Shown: piece after piece, positions 1-7,048 of the stretch
How positions within the stretch are numbered: position 1 is the first letter of the stretch
How the letters are laid out: the number at the start of each line of letters is the position of its first letter
Assembly: GCA_002413045.1 (NCBI GenBank)
Contig: DHWF01000009.1
Span: 57,261 to 75,600 of the forward strand
DNA length: 18,340 nt
From: Chloroflexi bacterium UBA5189
GTDB taxonomy: Bacteria; Chloroflexota; Limnocylindria; Limnocylindrales; CSP1-4
Reading direction: 5' to 3'
Notes under the pieces: generated by a model
What the model was told of the DNA's origin: nothing
Database searches by the model: none
Seen by the model: only the letters and a program-made list of their open reading frames with translations
Made by a program: the position numbers and the translations under genes

Positions 1-173
1 TAGCCGGTCGGGTTCGGGTGGTATTCGCTCTTGCCGTCTTCGACCTTGCCCATGCCCTCGGTGTCGTCCTCGCCGGTCTCGCCGGTCGGGTTCGGGTGGT
101 AGCCGATCGGGTTCGGGTGGTAGCCGGTCGGGTTCGGGTGGTATTCGCTCTTCTGGTCCTTGTCGCTAGCCAC
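1..173 (-). CDS. Small YHPNPTG-repeat protein (partial, runs off left edge)
   Basis: The minus strand reads from a GTG at 173-171 without a stop to the window edge (57 complete codons). The start is well supported: AGGAG lies 7-8 nt upstream (about 179-184). The peptide begins MASDKDQKSE and then carries YHPNPTG, YHPNPIG and YHPNPTG in tandem. An acidic linker of about 19 residues rich in G, E and D follows, then KSE and YHPNPTG again, so both a heptad and a longer unit repeat. There is one His, one Tyr and two Pro per heptad. No membrane segment or signal peptide is visible, and the composition predicts disorder. I do not recognise the family. It could be a disordered metal-binding protein or a multi-core peptide precursor; both are speculation. 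It lies 124 nt downstream of the Crp-family gene on the same strand and may be co-transcribed with it. The C-terminus is outside the window. Confidence 0.72.
   Translation of the reverse strand, partial: MASDKDQKSEYHPNPTGYHPNPIGYHPNPTGETGEDDTEGMGKVEDGKSEYHPNPTG
3..143 (-). repeat. 21-bp in-frame coding repeats (YHPNPTG units)
   Basis: Four copies of a 21-bp unit lie at 3-23, 81-101, 102-122 and 123-143, all in the same frame of the minus-strand gene. The unit at 102-122 differs by one base (Thr to Ile). The last three are tandem. In addition 1-32 and 121-152 are identical over 32 bp, so a block of 120 bp appears to have been duplicated. The bases are nearly identical as well as the amino acids, which points to recent expansion or gene conversion. 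Confidence 0.9.
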
Positions 174-297
174 CGGGTGTCTCCTTTTCGCGTCTGCCTG
201 TTTATTCAGGTCGTTGACGGAACAGTACCCCCGCGCGGGCATGATGGAACAGGGAATCTGACTTACAGGATGTCAAATCGGCGACAGCGGCTTGTGG

Positions 298-1005
298 CTA
301 CCAGCTTGATCGGCTGCGCAGTCGTTCGAGGTCGCGGATCACGAGGTTTCCGCCGTCATGCGTGATGAGACCTTCGTCGGCGAAGTCGCCGATGATCTGG
401 TTCACCCGCTGGCGCGTTCCGCCGACCATCGAGGCGAGGTCCGACTGGGTCAGCGACCGGCTCAAGGTGATGTCCGTCGTCGCGCCGGGCTCCGCCTCCT
501 CGGCCAAGCGTGTCAGCTGGAGCGCGAGACGCCCCGCCAGGTCGAGGAAGTGGACCTCTGCGAGCTGGTCCGTGAGGCGCCGGATCCGGCGGGCGATCCC
601 GGTGAGCAGCTGGGTTCGGAACGGGCTGCCGCCCTCGACGAGCTCGACGAATGTCGAGCGCGCCATGGTCATGGTCTCGGTCGCCTCCATCGCCGTGGCC
701 GTCGCCGAGCGTGGCGCGCCGTCGAGCAGCACGAGCTCGCCGAACGAATCGCCGGCCTGCAGCACCACGACGATGGCCTCCTCGCCCTCCGCCGATTCGC
801 GGGTGATCTTGACCCGGCCCTCGACCACGACGTGGAGCGAGTCGCCGGGATCGCCCTCGTGGAAGATCACCTCGTCCTTCCGGTATCGATGGCGAATCAT
901 CATCAACGCGATCCGCGTGAGCTCGTCATCAGCGATGCCGTGGAACAGCGGCGAGCGCGCCATTGCCGCACAGGCAACCTCGAGGCCGAAGCGGGCTGTC
1001 GTCAA
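298..1005 (-). CDS. Crp/Fnr-family transcriptional regulator
   Basis: A 235-aa protein of usual CRP length. Residues 16-130 form a cyclic-nucleotide-binding (cupin) domain with GDPGDSLHVVVEG (51-63) and the phosphate-binding-cassette-like FGELVLLDGAPRSAT (88-102), keeping Glu90, Arg99 and Ser100. A long dimerisation helix follows (about 130-170), then a winged HTH with LTQSDLASMVGGTRQRVNQI (185-204). It has a single Cys (12), so it lacks the FNR Fe-S cysteine set; a nucleotide-sensing or orphan CRP is more likely. The TTG start at 1005 has GGAG 9 nt upstream. ATG at 963 (MARSPLF) is the alternative and has no clear ribosome site. The gene lies 73 nt downstream of the DNA ligase and upstream of the repeat-peptide gene, all on one strand, so it may act on that unit. 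The ligand is unknown. Confidence 0.9.
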   Translation of the reverse strand: MTTARFGLEVACAAMARSPLFHGIADDELTRIALMMIRHRYRKDEVIFHEGDPGDSLHVVVEGRVKITRESAEGEEAIVVVLQAGDSFGELVLLDGAPRSATATAMEATETMTMARSTFVELVEGGSPFRTQLLTGIARRIRRLTDQLAEVHFLDLAGRLALQLTRLAEEAEPGATTDITLSRSLTQSDLASMVGGTRQRVNQIIGDFADEGLITHDGGNLVIRDLERLRSRSSW

Positions 1006-1078
1006 GGTTCGATCTCCGATCTGGGCGCGGGATCGTGGGCAGCGCGGCGTTCGTCACCGCCCGGCGCAGCGTACGACC

Positions 1079-2797
1079 TCACCCTCCGGCCGTGCTGCTT
1101 TTGCGGGCGCCGGCGGTGACGAGGTGCTCCGCGCCGGCCTGGAGCCCCTCGAAGAGGCGGGTCACGGTCTCGAGCGTGTCCGCTTCTCGGGCGTCCTTGT
1201 CGAGGCGCAGCCGGGCGATCCGCGGGAAGCGCAGCGCGAAGCCGGACTTGTGCCGGTTCGAGCGGAGGATCACGTCGAAGGCGACCTCGACGACGACGGT
1301 CGGCTCCACCACCCGGTACCGGCCGTGCTGGCTGATGGTGTGCTCCTCGAACCAGCGGGTCATCGTCGCGATCTCGGCGTCGGTCAGGCCGCTGTACGCC
1401 TTGCCGATCGTGACCAGCTGGTCGCGCGCCTCGTCACGGACGGCAAACGTGTAGTCGGAGAGGACGCCGTGGCGCTTGCCGTGGCCGACCTCGACCCCGA
1501 CGACGACGCAGTCGATCGTGGCGAGCGCCTTCTTCATCTTCAGCCAGCCGTAGCCGCGGCGGCCAGGCGAGTAGATCGAGGTGGGGTCCTTGACCATCAG
1601 GCCCTCGTTCCGGCGCGCGCGCGCCTCGGCGAAGGCGGCCTCGAGCGCGTCCGTGGAACCGGCCTCGCTGAGGTGGGACAGCGCGAAGCCCCCGCCGTCC
1701 TCGGCCAGCGGCAACCCGAGGCCCTCGAGGAGGCGGCGGCGCTCGGTCAGCGGCAGCTCGAGCGTCGGCGCAACGACCCCGTCGCGGGCCGCGGCGTCGA
1801 GCCCGAGGACGTCCCAGGCGACGAAGATCACGGGCACGTCGGCGAGAATCGCCGCTGACGGGTCCTTCCGGCCGAGCCGGGACTGGAGAGCGATGAACGG
1901 CAGGACCGTCCCGTCGCGCCAGGCGAGGATCTCGCCGTCGAGGATGCCGGCCCACGGCAGGTCGCGGGCGGCCGTGACCACCTCCGGGAACTGGCTCGAG
2001 ATGTCGTGGAGGTCGCGGGAGTAGAGGCGGACCGTCGAGCCCTCACGGTGGAGCTGGCACCGGATCCCGTCGTACTTGTCCTCGACCCAGACGACCGGCC
2101 CGAGCCTCGTGATGATCTCGGTCGCGTCCTCGGCGGGCGAGGCGAGCATGAACTTCAGCGGGTGGAACAGGGCGAGCGCGGCGCCGTCGAGGCGCCCCTC
2201 GCGAGCGAGTGTCGCCGTCTGCCCGATGTCGCCGGTCAGCATGCCGGCGCGCTTCACGGCGTCGAGCGGCCGGTCGTACGCCTTGGCGAGCGCCGCCTCG
2301 ACCAGGCCCTCGCGCAGCCCGATCCGAAGCTCCCCGGAGAGGATCCGGACGATGCCGCGGGCGGTCTTCGGATCGGCGCGGGCGAGGAGGTCCGCGAGGA
2401 GGTCCGCCTTCCGGGCGGGTCCCGATGCCGCCTCGATCGCGGCGAAGGTCGCCGCGACCTCGAAGAGTGACGGCGAGACGGCCGGGTTCGGCGCGTGGCC
2501 GGCCATCTCGAGCACGTCGCCGACCGCCGCGCTGATATCCGAGAAGCGGTCGTAGGCCGCGCCGAGGGCCGCACGATCCGTGCCCGCGACCCTCTCGAGC
2601 GCGATCGCGATCGTCGCCCAGCCGATGCCGGTCGCGCGCTGGTCGGCCTCCGGAAACGGGCGACCGGTGAGGAAGACCACCGCGATCGGGAGCTCGTCCG
2701 CGTCGAGGGTCCGCAGGTAGTCGGCGAGGAGGCTCGTCTTCTCCGACGTGCGGGTCGTGGCGGCCACGCGCTCGGCGAGCTCGCTCCAGCGCCGCAT
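1079..2797 (-). CDS. ATP-dependent DNA ligase (archaeal/LigB type)
   Basis: A 572-aa protein that seals nicks in DNA using ATP. The N-terminal helical DNA-binding domain (about 1-200) precedes the adenylation domain. Motif I is EDKYDGIR with the nucleotidyl-lysine at about Lys241; SRDLHDISSQFPE follows, motif III is ILDGEI (285-290), then EGLMVKDP (motif IV) and GWLKMKK (motif V). The OB-fold ends with the LRFPRIARLRLDK segment. The length fits the archaeal/eukaryotic Lig1-like class rather than short bacterial LigC/LigD ligases. Start ATG 2797 was chosen because MRRWSELAERV is a typical N-terminus and a TATACC box ends 9 nt upstream, which suggests a leaderless mRNA. The reading frame extends further upstream without support. 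No NHEJ partner (Ku, polymerase or nuclease domain) is in the window, so the job is probably repair alongside an NAD-dependent LigA elsewhere. Confidence 0.95.
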   Translation of the reverse strand: MRRWSELAERVAATTRTSEKTSLLADYLRTLDADELPIAVVFLTGRPFPEADQRATGIGWATIAIALERVAGTDRAALGAAYDRFSDISAAVGDVLEMAGHAPNPAVSPSLFEVAATFAAIEAASGPARKADLLADLLARADPKTARGIVRILSGELRIGLREGLVEAALAKAYDRPLDAVKRAGMLTGDIGQTATLAREGRLDGAALALFHPLKFMLASPAEDATEIITRLGPVVWVEDKYDGIRCQLHREGSTVRLYSRDLHDISSQFPEVVTAARDLPWAGILDGEILAWRDGTVLPFIALQSRLGRKDPSAAILADVPVIFVAWDVLGLDAAARDGVVAPTLELPLTERRRLLEGLGLPLAEDGGGFALSHLSEAGSTDALEAAFAEARARRNEGLMVKDPTSIYSPGRRGYGWLKMKKALATIDCVVVGVEVGHGKRHGVLSDYTFAVRDEARDQLVTIGKAYSGLTDAEIATMTRWFEEHTISQHGRYRVVEPTVVVEVAFDVILRSNRHKSGFALRFPRIARLRLDKDAREADTLETVTRLFEGLQAGAEHLVTAGARKSSTAGG

Positions 2798-2806
2798 GCG
2801 GGCGAT

Positions 2807-2814
2807 GGTATACC
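2807..2814. promoter_or_regulatory. Palindromic -10 box shared by divergent ligase and acetyltransferase genes
   Basis: GGTATACC is a perfect palindrome, so each strand reads TATACC. On the plus strand the box ends 8 nt before GTG 2823; on the minus strand it ends 9 nt before ATG 2797. Both distances suit a leaderless start. No good -35 hexamer is visible on either side. This is a sequence-based inference. Confidence 0.5.
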
Positions 2815-2822
2815 GTGCCCTC

Positions 2823-3419
2823 GTGGGCGGGTCTCCGTGGTTCCCCGATTCGATCGAGGGGGATCGGGTCGTCCTGCGCAAGCACGTCCCGGAGAATGTC
2901 GCGGCGTTCCAGCGCTGGTATTCCGACCCCGAGGTGGCCCGCCTCGCGCGCTACCAGGACGCTCCGATGCGGGCCGACGAGATCGATCGCTTCTTCCAGC
3001 TGCGGGCGCTCGGCCACGAGTCGCTCACGATGGCCATCCACGAGCGCGAGACCGGCCGGCTCATCGGCACCTGCGCCTTCAGCCAGGTCGACGGCGAGAA
3101 CGGTTCGGGGATGTTCCACATTACGATCGGCGAGAAGGATCGCTGGGGGATCGGCTACGGCACGGAAGCCACCCAACTGATGCTCGACCACGCCTTCGGG
3201 ACCCTCGGGCTGCACCGGATCGCCCTCACGGTGTTCGAGTTCAACGAACGGGCGATCCGCGCCTATCGCAACTGCGGCTTCGTCATCGAGGGCCGGTCGC
3301 GCGAATCGATCTGGCGCGACGGCCGCTGGTGGGACGAGCTCGGCATGAGCGTGCTCTCGAGCGAGTGGCACGAGCGGCGAGCATCTGCTCCACCGCAGGC
3401 ACGGTCGGCGCTCGGCTGA
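2823..3419 (+). CDS. GNAT-family N-acetyltransferase (RimJ/RimL-like)
   Basis: A 198-aa acyl-CoA-dependent acetyltransferase. It begins with the IEGDRVVLRKHVPEN strand typical of the Acetyltransf_3 group. The acetyl-CoA pyrophosphate loop is DRWGIGYGTEA, followed by the helix HAFGTLGLHRIALTVFEFN and the conserved NERAIRAYRNCGFVIEGR. The last motif (AxxxYxxxGF) and the acidic tail WWDELGMSVL are characteristic of RimJ/RimL-type ribosomal-protein or small-molecule acetylators. The substrate cannot be told. GTG 2823 is preferred because a TATACC box ends 8 nt before it; ATG 2805 in the same frame would overlap that box and is the alternative (204 aa). The gene is divergent from the ligase. Confidence 0.9.
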   Translation: MGGSPWFPDSIEGDRVVLRKHVPENVAAFQRWYSDPEVARLARYQDAPMRADEIDRFFQLRALGHESLTMAIHERETGRLIGTCAFSQVDGENGSGMFHITIGEKDRWGIGYGTEATQLMLDHAFGTLGLHRIALTVFEFNERAIRAYRNCGFVIEGRSRESIWRDGRWWDELGMSVLSSEWHERRASAPPQARSALG

Positions 3420-3430
3420 GCGACGGTTCG

Positions 3431-3721
3431 GTGGCGAGCCGTGGGCCGAGCATCGGCCCGAGCGCCGACTCGGCGCGAGCGGCGTTCCGCGACCTGATGG
3501 ACGCCAAGGGCCATACGGTGGACAACGCCCGCGCAGCCGTCGCCGGCCTCGACGCCGCGTTCGCGGCGGGAGCGTTGAATCGCACTCCCGTGCTCGATGC
3601 GATGCTGGCGGACCTCGCCGTCGCGCTCGAGCAGGACGACGGCCAGAAGCTCGGCGGCAAGTCCGCCGAGGCCGCGCGCTTCATCCTCCGGGCCATCTCG
3701 CGCGAGCTCGACCGCGCCTGA
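3431..3721 (+). CDS. Hypothetical helical protein, 96 aa
   Basis: An open frame begins at GTG 3431, 11 nt after the acetyltransferase stop, and ends at TGA 3719-3721. The product is alanine-rich and looks helical: RAAFRDLMDAKGHTVDNARA, then LDAAFAAGALNRTPVLDAML, then a helix ending FILRAISRELDRA. Charged and hydrophobic residues alternate as in a real amphipathic helical bundle. I do not recognise a family. No clear ribosome site precedes the GTG, so it may be translated by coupling with the acetyltransferase. An internal ATG at 3497 would give a shorter product. Confidence 0.55.
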   Translation: MASRGPSIGPSADSARAAFRDLMDAKGHTVDNARAAVAGLDAAFAAGALNRTPVLDAMLADLAVALEQDDGQKLGGKSAEAARFILRAISRELDRA

Positions 3722-3749
3722 ACGCCTGCCGGGCATCTCGCGCCCTTGA

Positions 3750-3971
3750 GTGCCAGACAAGATTCCGGGGCGAAGCGGGTCGGAGAGGCCTTCAGGAGGC
3801 CCAGAACGGCGGTCCCGTGGCGCTCTGTTGGCGCTGCGCGCGCCCAGGGGGTCGCCGGCAACGTCGCCGACGCACCCATCGGCGGCCCGCGCCCGCGAAG
3901 CCCTGGCGACGATCGAGGACCCTGAGGACCGCCAGCTCATCGAGCAGGACCTCGAGTCGCTGCCGATCTGA
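3750..3971 (+). CDS. Doubtful small ORF, 73 aa
   Basis: A GTG-started frame of 73 residues. The first 45 residues are low-complexity Arg/Ser/Pro/Gly and look like non-coding GC-rich sequence. The last 25 or so (ALATIEDPEDRQLIEQDLES) look like a genuine acidic helix. No ribosome site or -10 box precedes the GTG. It could be a small gene, a frameshifted remnant whose 5' part lies in another frame, or chance. The stop overlaps the probable -35 region of the next gene. Confidence 0.25.
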   Translation: MPDKIPGRSGSERPSGGPERRSRGALLALRAPRGSPATSPTHPSAARAREALATIEDPEDRQLIEQDLESLPI

Positions 3972-3988
3972 CGCCGCGCGATGCGGCG

Positions 3989-3994
3989 GATACT
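3989..3994 (+). promoter_or_regulatory. -10 box GATACT for leaderless gene at 4001
   Basis: GATACT is followed by exactly 6 nt and then ATG 4001. CTGAC at 3968-3972, 16 nt upstream, is a plausible -35 remnant. The same box and the same 6-nt spacing recur before the gene at 4467. No ribosome site is present, consistent with a leaderless transcript. Confidence 0.55.
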
Positions 3995-4000
3995 TCGCTG

Positions 4001-4438
4001 ATGGCGTCGTTCATCGGCTACCCACGGAGGAAAGTGCTCGCCGTGTTCGACACCCCAGCGGCCGCGAGCGCAGCCGAGCGGGCGCTGGGCGCGGCCGGCG
4101 TTCCGGATGGCGACGTCGAGGGGTTCGAGGGCGTCGAGGCCGCCGACCAGTTCGATGCCTCGGGGGCGCGGCACGGCATCGTCGCCCGGTCGTTGCGCGC
4201 CGTGCAGTTCAGCCTGATGGACCAGCTGCCGGCGATGGCCTGGTACGAGGCGGCGCTGCGCGCCGGCAAGGTCGTCCTTGCCGTCCGAACCGGCGATCGC
4301 GCGACGACCCTCAGGATCGTCGAGCTGCTCCGGAGCGCGGGCGGCCACTTCATCAACCGCTTTGGGCGCCTGGCGACGGAGGAGTTCGTGCGCTGGAGCG
4401 GTCCGGAGCCACAGGTCCCGAGCCTGATGAAGCACTGA
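4001..4438 (+). CDS. Conserved hypothetical protein, 145 aa
   Basis: The N-terminus KVLAVFDTPAAASAAERALGAAGV resembles the beta-alpha opening of general-stress-protein/YflT-like ferredoxin-fold domains, where a hydrophobic strand is followed by an A-rich helix. The rest includes QFSLMDQLPAMAWYEAALRA, the strand KVVLAVRTGDRA, and GGHFINRFGRLATEEFV. No signal peptide, membrane helix or catalytic motif is visible, and it has no Cys. It looks cytosolic. From memory, similar hypothetical proteins occur in Chloroflexota, but I cannot assign a function. The start is set by the GATACT box 6 nt upstream. The transporter ATPase starts 28 nt after its stop but has its own promoter-like box. Confidence 0.8.
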   Translation: MASFIGYPRRKVLAVFDTPAAASAAERALGAAGVPDGDVEGFEGVEAADQFDASGARHGIVARSLRAVQFSLMDQLPAMAWYEAALRAGKVVLAVRTGDRATTLRIVELLRSAGGHFINRFGRLATEEFVRWSGPEPQVPSLMKH

Positions 4439-4454
4439 TCTCTGGCGCTGGCGC

Positions 4455-4460
4455 GATACT
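4455..4460 (+). promoter_or_regulatory. -10 box GATACT for leaderless transporter operon
   Basis: GATACT is followed by 6 nt and GTG 4467, exactly the geometry seen at 3989-4001. No convincing -35 is visible at 16-18 nt. The lack of a ribosome site upstream of the GTG supports a leaderless start. Confidence 0.5.
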
Positions 4461-4466
4461 CCGCCG

Positions 4467-5621
4467 GTGAGCAGCGCCGAACGGGTCGTCTTCGAGCACG
4501 TGACCAAGCGCTACCCGGGCACGGGTGCCGGCAACCCCGGCGCGGTCGAGGACCTCTCGCTGGAGGTGCCGGCGGGCAAGGTCTGTGTCCTGGTCGGGCC
4601 GTCGGGCTGCGGCAAGACCACCAGCCTCAAGATGATCAATCGCCTCATCGAGCCAACGTCCGGCCGCATCCTGATCGGCGACCGCGACATCGCGCAGCAG
4701 GACGTCATCGCGCTTCGGCGCGGAATCGGCTACGTGATCCAGCAGGTCGGGCTGTTCCCGCACCAGACGGTCGCTGACAACGTCGCGACGGTTCCGCGCC
4801 TCCTGGGCTGGGACGAGGGGCGCCGGAAGGACCGGGCAACGGAGCTCCTCGAGCTGGTCGGCCTCGATCCTACCCGCTACGCGAACCGATACCCGAGCGC
4901 CCTCTCCGGTGGCGAGCGCCAGCGCGTCGGCGTGGCGCGCGCCCTCGCGGCCGATCCCCCGGTGCTGCTGATGGACGAGCCGTTCGGCGCCGTCGACCCG
5001 ATCGTCCGCGAGCGCCTCCAGAACGAGCTCCTCAACCTCCAGGAGCAGCTCGCCAAGACGATCCTGTTCGTGACCCACGACATCGACGAGGCGATCAAGA
5101 TGGGCGACCTCGTCGCCGTCATGCAGGTCGGCGGCCACCTCGCCCAGTTCGGCACGCCGGACGAGATCCTCGCGAACCCGGCGTCGGACTTCGTCGCCCG
5201 GTTCGTCGGAGCGGATCGCGGGCTCAAGCGCCTCGCGCTCACGCGGGTGGACGCGTTGGAGCTCATGCCCCCGGTGACCGCCTCCAGCGGCGATGACGCG
5301 GCCGACGCTCGCCGCCGCGCGCTCGCTGACCCGTTCCCGTACCTCCTCCTCGTCGACGCCGAGCGCCGCCCGATCGGCTGGGTCGACCAGGACGACATCC
5401 CGTCCAGCGGCACCATCGGGGAGGACCTCGCGACCGCGATGTCGCCGCTGTTCAGCCGGCGGACGACCCTCAAGGACGCCCTGGCGATGCTGATCGAAGC
5501 GGAGGTCCACGCGGGGATCGTCGTCGACGGCAAGGGCGCCGCCATGGGCCTGCTGACCGCCGACATGATCTTCGCGTCGTCCCGCGACGGACGATCTCCG
5601 GAGGCGAGGGCCGGCGCGTGA
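4467..5621 (+). CDS. opuCA: Glycine betaine/quaternary-amine ABC transporter ATPase
   Basis: A 384-aa ATPase powering osmolyte uptake, membrane-associated through the permeases encoded next. Walker A GPSGCGKTT (44-52), Q-loop IQQVGLFPH (91-99), signature LSGGERQRVGVARAL (146-160), Walker B VLLMDEP (166-172) and switch His204 in FVTHDIDEA are all intact. The segment GLFPHQTVADNVATVP is typical of the ProV/OpuCA branch. After about residue 260 comes a region that looks like one clear CBS-like half (PYLLLVDAERRPIGWVDQDD) and a second half ending HAGIVVDGKGAAMGLLTADM. In OpuA/OpuC proteins CBS domains gate transport by ionic strength. The stop overlaps the permease GTG (GTGA). Confidence 0.93.
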   Translation: MSSAERVVFEHVTKRYPGTGAGNPGAVEDLSLEVPAGKVCVLVGPSGCGKTTSLKMINRLIEPTSGRILIGDRDIAQQDVIALRRGIGYVIQQVGLFPHQTVADNVATVPRLLGWDEGRRKDRATELLELVGLDPTRYANRYPSALSGGERQRVGVARALAADPPVLLMDEPFGAVDPIVRERLQNELLNLQEQLAKTILFVTHDIDEAIKMGDLVAVMQVGGHLAQFGTPDEILANPASDFVARFVGADRGLKRLALTRVDALELMPPVTASSGDDAADARRRALADPFPYLLLVDAERRPIGWVDQDDIPSSGTIGEDLATAMSPLFSRRTTLKDALAMLIEAEVHAGIVVDGKGAAMGLLTADMIFASSRDGRSPEARAGA

Positions 5622-6277
5622 TCGACTGGGGCTGGATCGGCGATCACCTCGGGGCGATCGCGGGTCGCCTCGGGCAGCACCTCGAGCTGACGGTCATCGC
5701 CCTTGCCGTCGGCTTTGCCCTCTCGCTGGGCCTCGCGATCCTGTCCGCCCGAGTCCGGCCCGTCCGGTCGATCGTGATCGGCATCGCGGGCATCGTCTTC
5801 ACGATCCCGAGCCTGGCGCTCTTCTCGGCTCTCGTCCCGATCATCGGGCTGAGCCTGCTGACGGTCGAGGTGCCGCTCGTGCTGTACACGCTCGTGATCT
5901 ACGTCCGGAACATCGTCGCCGGCCTGGATTCGGTCCCGCCGGACGTCATCGAGGCCGCCGACGGGATGGGCTACACGGCGAATGGGCGGCTCGCCCGCGT
6001 CGAGCTGCCGCTGGCGGTGCCGCTCATGATCGCCGGGCTGCGCCTGGCCAGTGTCTCCACGATCGGCCTCGTGACGATCAGCGGGATCCTCGGCCAGTCG
6101 TTCGGGGGGCTCGGCTTCTTCATCTTCGAGCGGCCGACGTTCGCCACCGAGATCCTCGTGGGGGCCGTCGGCTCGATCGCGCTGGCGATCTCGGCCGACG
6201 TGTTCCTCGGTCGTCTCCAGCGTCGACTGACCCCGTGGGCGCGAGCGATGGATACCCAAGCCGGCGCGGCGACATGA
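5618..6277 (+). CDS. Quaternary-amine ABC transporter permease 1
   Basis: A 219-aa integral membrane protein of the OpuCB/OpuCD type, forming half of the channel. Hydrophobic segments begin at LELTVIALAVGFALSLGLAI and continue through SIVIGIAGIVFTIPSLALFS, VPLVLYTLVIYV, a central pair and a C-terminal helix at ILVGAVGSIALAISADVFLG. The EAA-like cytoplasmic loop that docks the ATPase is EAADGMGYTANGRLARVELP. The GTG start overlaps the ATPase stop by 4 nt, implying translational coupling. Whether the substrate is glycine betaine, choline, carnitine or another compound cannot be told. Confidence 0.92.
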   Translation: MIDWGWIGDHLGAIAGRLGQHLELTVIALAVGFALSLGLAILSARVRPVRSIVIGIAGIVFTIPSLALFSALVPIIGLSLLTVEVPLVLYTLVIYVRNIVAGLDSVPPDVIEAADGMGYTANGRLARVELPLAVPLMIAGLRLASVSTIGLVTISGILGQSFGGLGFFIFERPTFATEILVGAVGSIALAISADVFLGRLQRRLTPWARAMDTQAGAAT

Positions 6278-6954
6278 TCGCCGCCGTGACCTGGTTCTCC
6301 GACCCGGCCCACTGGTCCGGCCAGAACGGCGTGCCATACCGGCTCTTCCAGCACGTCGGGATCTCGCTCGTTTCGGTGCTCATCGCAATGGCGATCGCCC
6401 TGCCCCTCGGCCTGTACATCGGGCACACGCGGCGCGGCCAGGCGTTCGCAGTGAACCTGGCCAACGTGGGGCGAGCCATCCCGTCCCTGGCCGCGATCGC
6501 GATCGTGGTGCCGTTCACCCAGGCGCTCGACCCAGGCCCCGGCTTCAACCTGTACCCGACGGTCATCGCGATGATCGTCCTGGCGATCCCGCCGATCCTC
6601 GTGAACACGTACGCGGGGGTCTCCGGCGTCGACGCCGACCTGGTCGAGTCTGCCCGGGCGATGGGCATGACCGAGCGGCAGGTCCTGACCCGGGTCGAGG
6701 TGCCCGTCGCGATTCCGATCATCGTGGGCGGCATTCGGTCCGCGTCGGTGCAGGTCATCGCCACGGCGACGCTCGGTGCGATCTATGGGCTCGGCGCGCT
6801 TGGCGGGTTCATCGTCGAGGGCGTTGCCCAGAACGACGACGGCCAGCTCTTCGCCGGCGTCCTCCTCGTCGCCCTGCTGGCGCTGCTCGCGGAGGGGGGC
6901 CTGGCGCTCGTCCAGCGTCGGCTCGCAGCCCCAATCGCGGCTCGCGCCACCTGA
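6274..6954 (+). CDS. Quaternary-amine ABC transporter permease 2
   Basis: A 226-aa membrane protein, second half of the heterodimeric channel. ATG 6274 overlaps the previous stop (ATGA); an earlier in-frame start at 6235 would create a 43-nt overlap and is less likely. The first 30 residues (WFSDPAHWSGQNGVPYRLFQ) are the periplasmic/amphipathic lead typical of this family. The helices include HVGISLVSVLIAMAIALPLG and a long central hydrophobic stretch with TVIAMIVLAIPPILVN. The ATPase-docking loop is ESARAMGMTERQVLTRVEVP. The C-terminal helix is FAGVLLVALLALLAEGGLAL. It works with the upstream ATPase and permease and the downstream lipoprotein. Confidence 0.92.
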   Translation: MIAAVTWFSDPAHWSGQNGVPYRLFQHVGISLVSVLIAMAIALPLGLYIGHTRRGQAFAVNLANVGRAIPSLAAIAIVVPFTQALDPGPGFNLYPTVIAMIVLAIPPILVNTYAGVSGVDADLVESARAMGMTERQVLTRVEVPVAIPIIVGGIRSASVQVIATATLGAIYGLGALGGFIVEGVAQNDDGQLFAGVLLVALLALLAEGGLALVQRRLAAPIAARAT

Positions 6955-6990
6955 CAATAACCCGTTAACCCCATGAATCCGGTTGCGCGA

Positions 6991-6996
6991 TATAGT
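6991..6996 (+). promoter_or_regulatory. -10 box TATAGT upstream of binding-protein gene
   Basis: TATAGT is a near-consensus -10 in an unusually AT-rich patch between permease 2 and the binding protein. No good -35 lies at 16-18 nt (TTAACC at 6965-6970 is 20 nt away). The predicted leader to ATG 7049 is about 45 nt. It would give the binding protein extra expression relative to the membrane components, which is common for such transporters. Confidence 0.5.
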
Positions 6997-7048
6997 CGCT
7001 GACTTGACGCCGGACGGATGGCCGGCGCAGATGGAGGAATGGACCCAA

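Noticed and set aside
3..143. Short repeats at the left edge as a CRISPR array
   Set aside because: The 21-bp units are partly tandem without spacers and all lie in one coding frame with a ribosome site.
362..1858. Long plus-strand frame over the Crp-family and ligase genes
   Set aside because: It spans two well-supported minus-strand genes and has low-complexity Arg/Ser composition; a shadow frame.
4353..6337. Long minus-strand open frames opposite the ABC transporter
   Set aside because: They are rich in Arg/Asp/His/Pro as expected for antisense frames of GC-rich genes and have no motifs; the plus-strand transporter genes are unmistakable.
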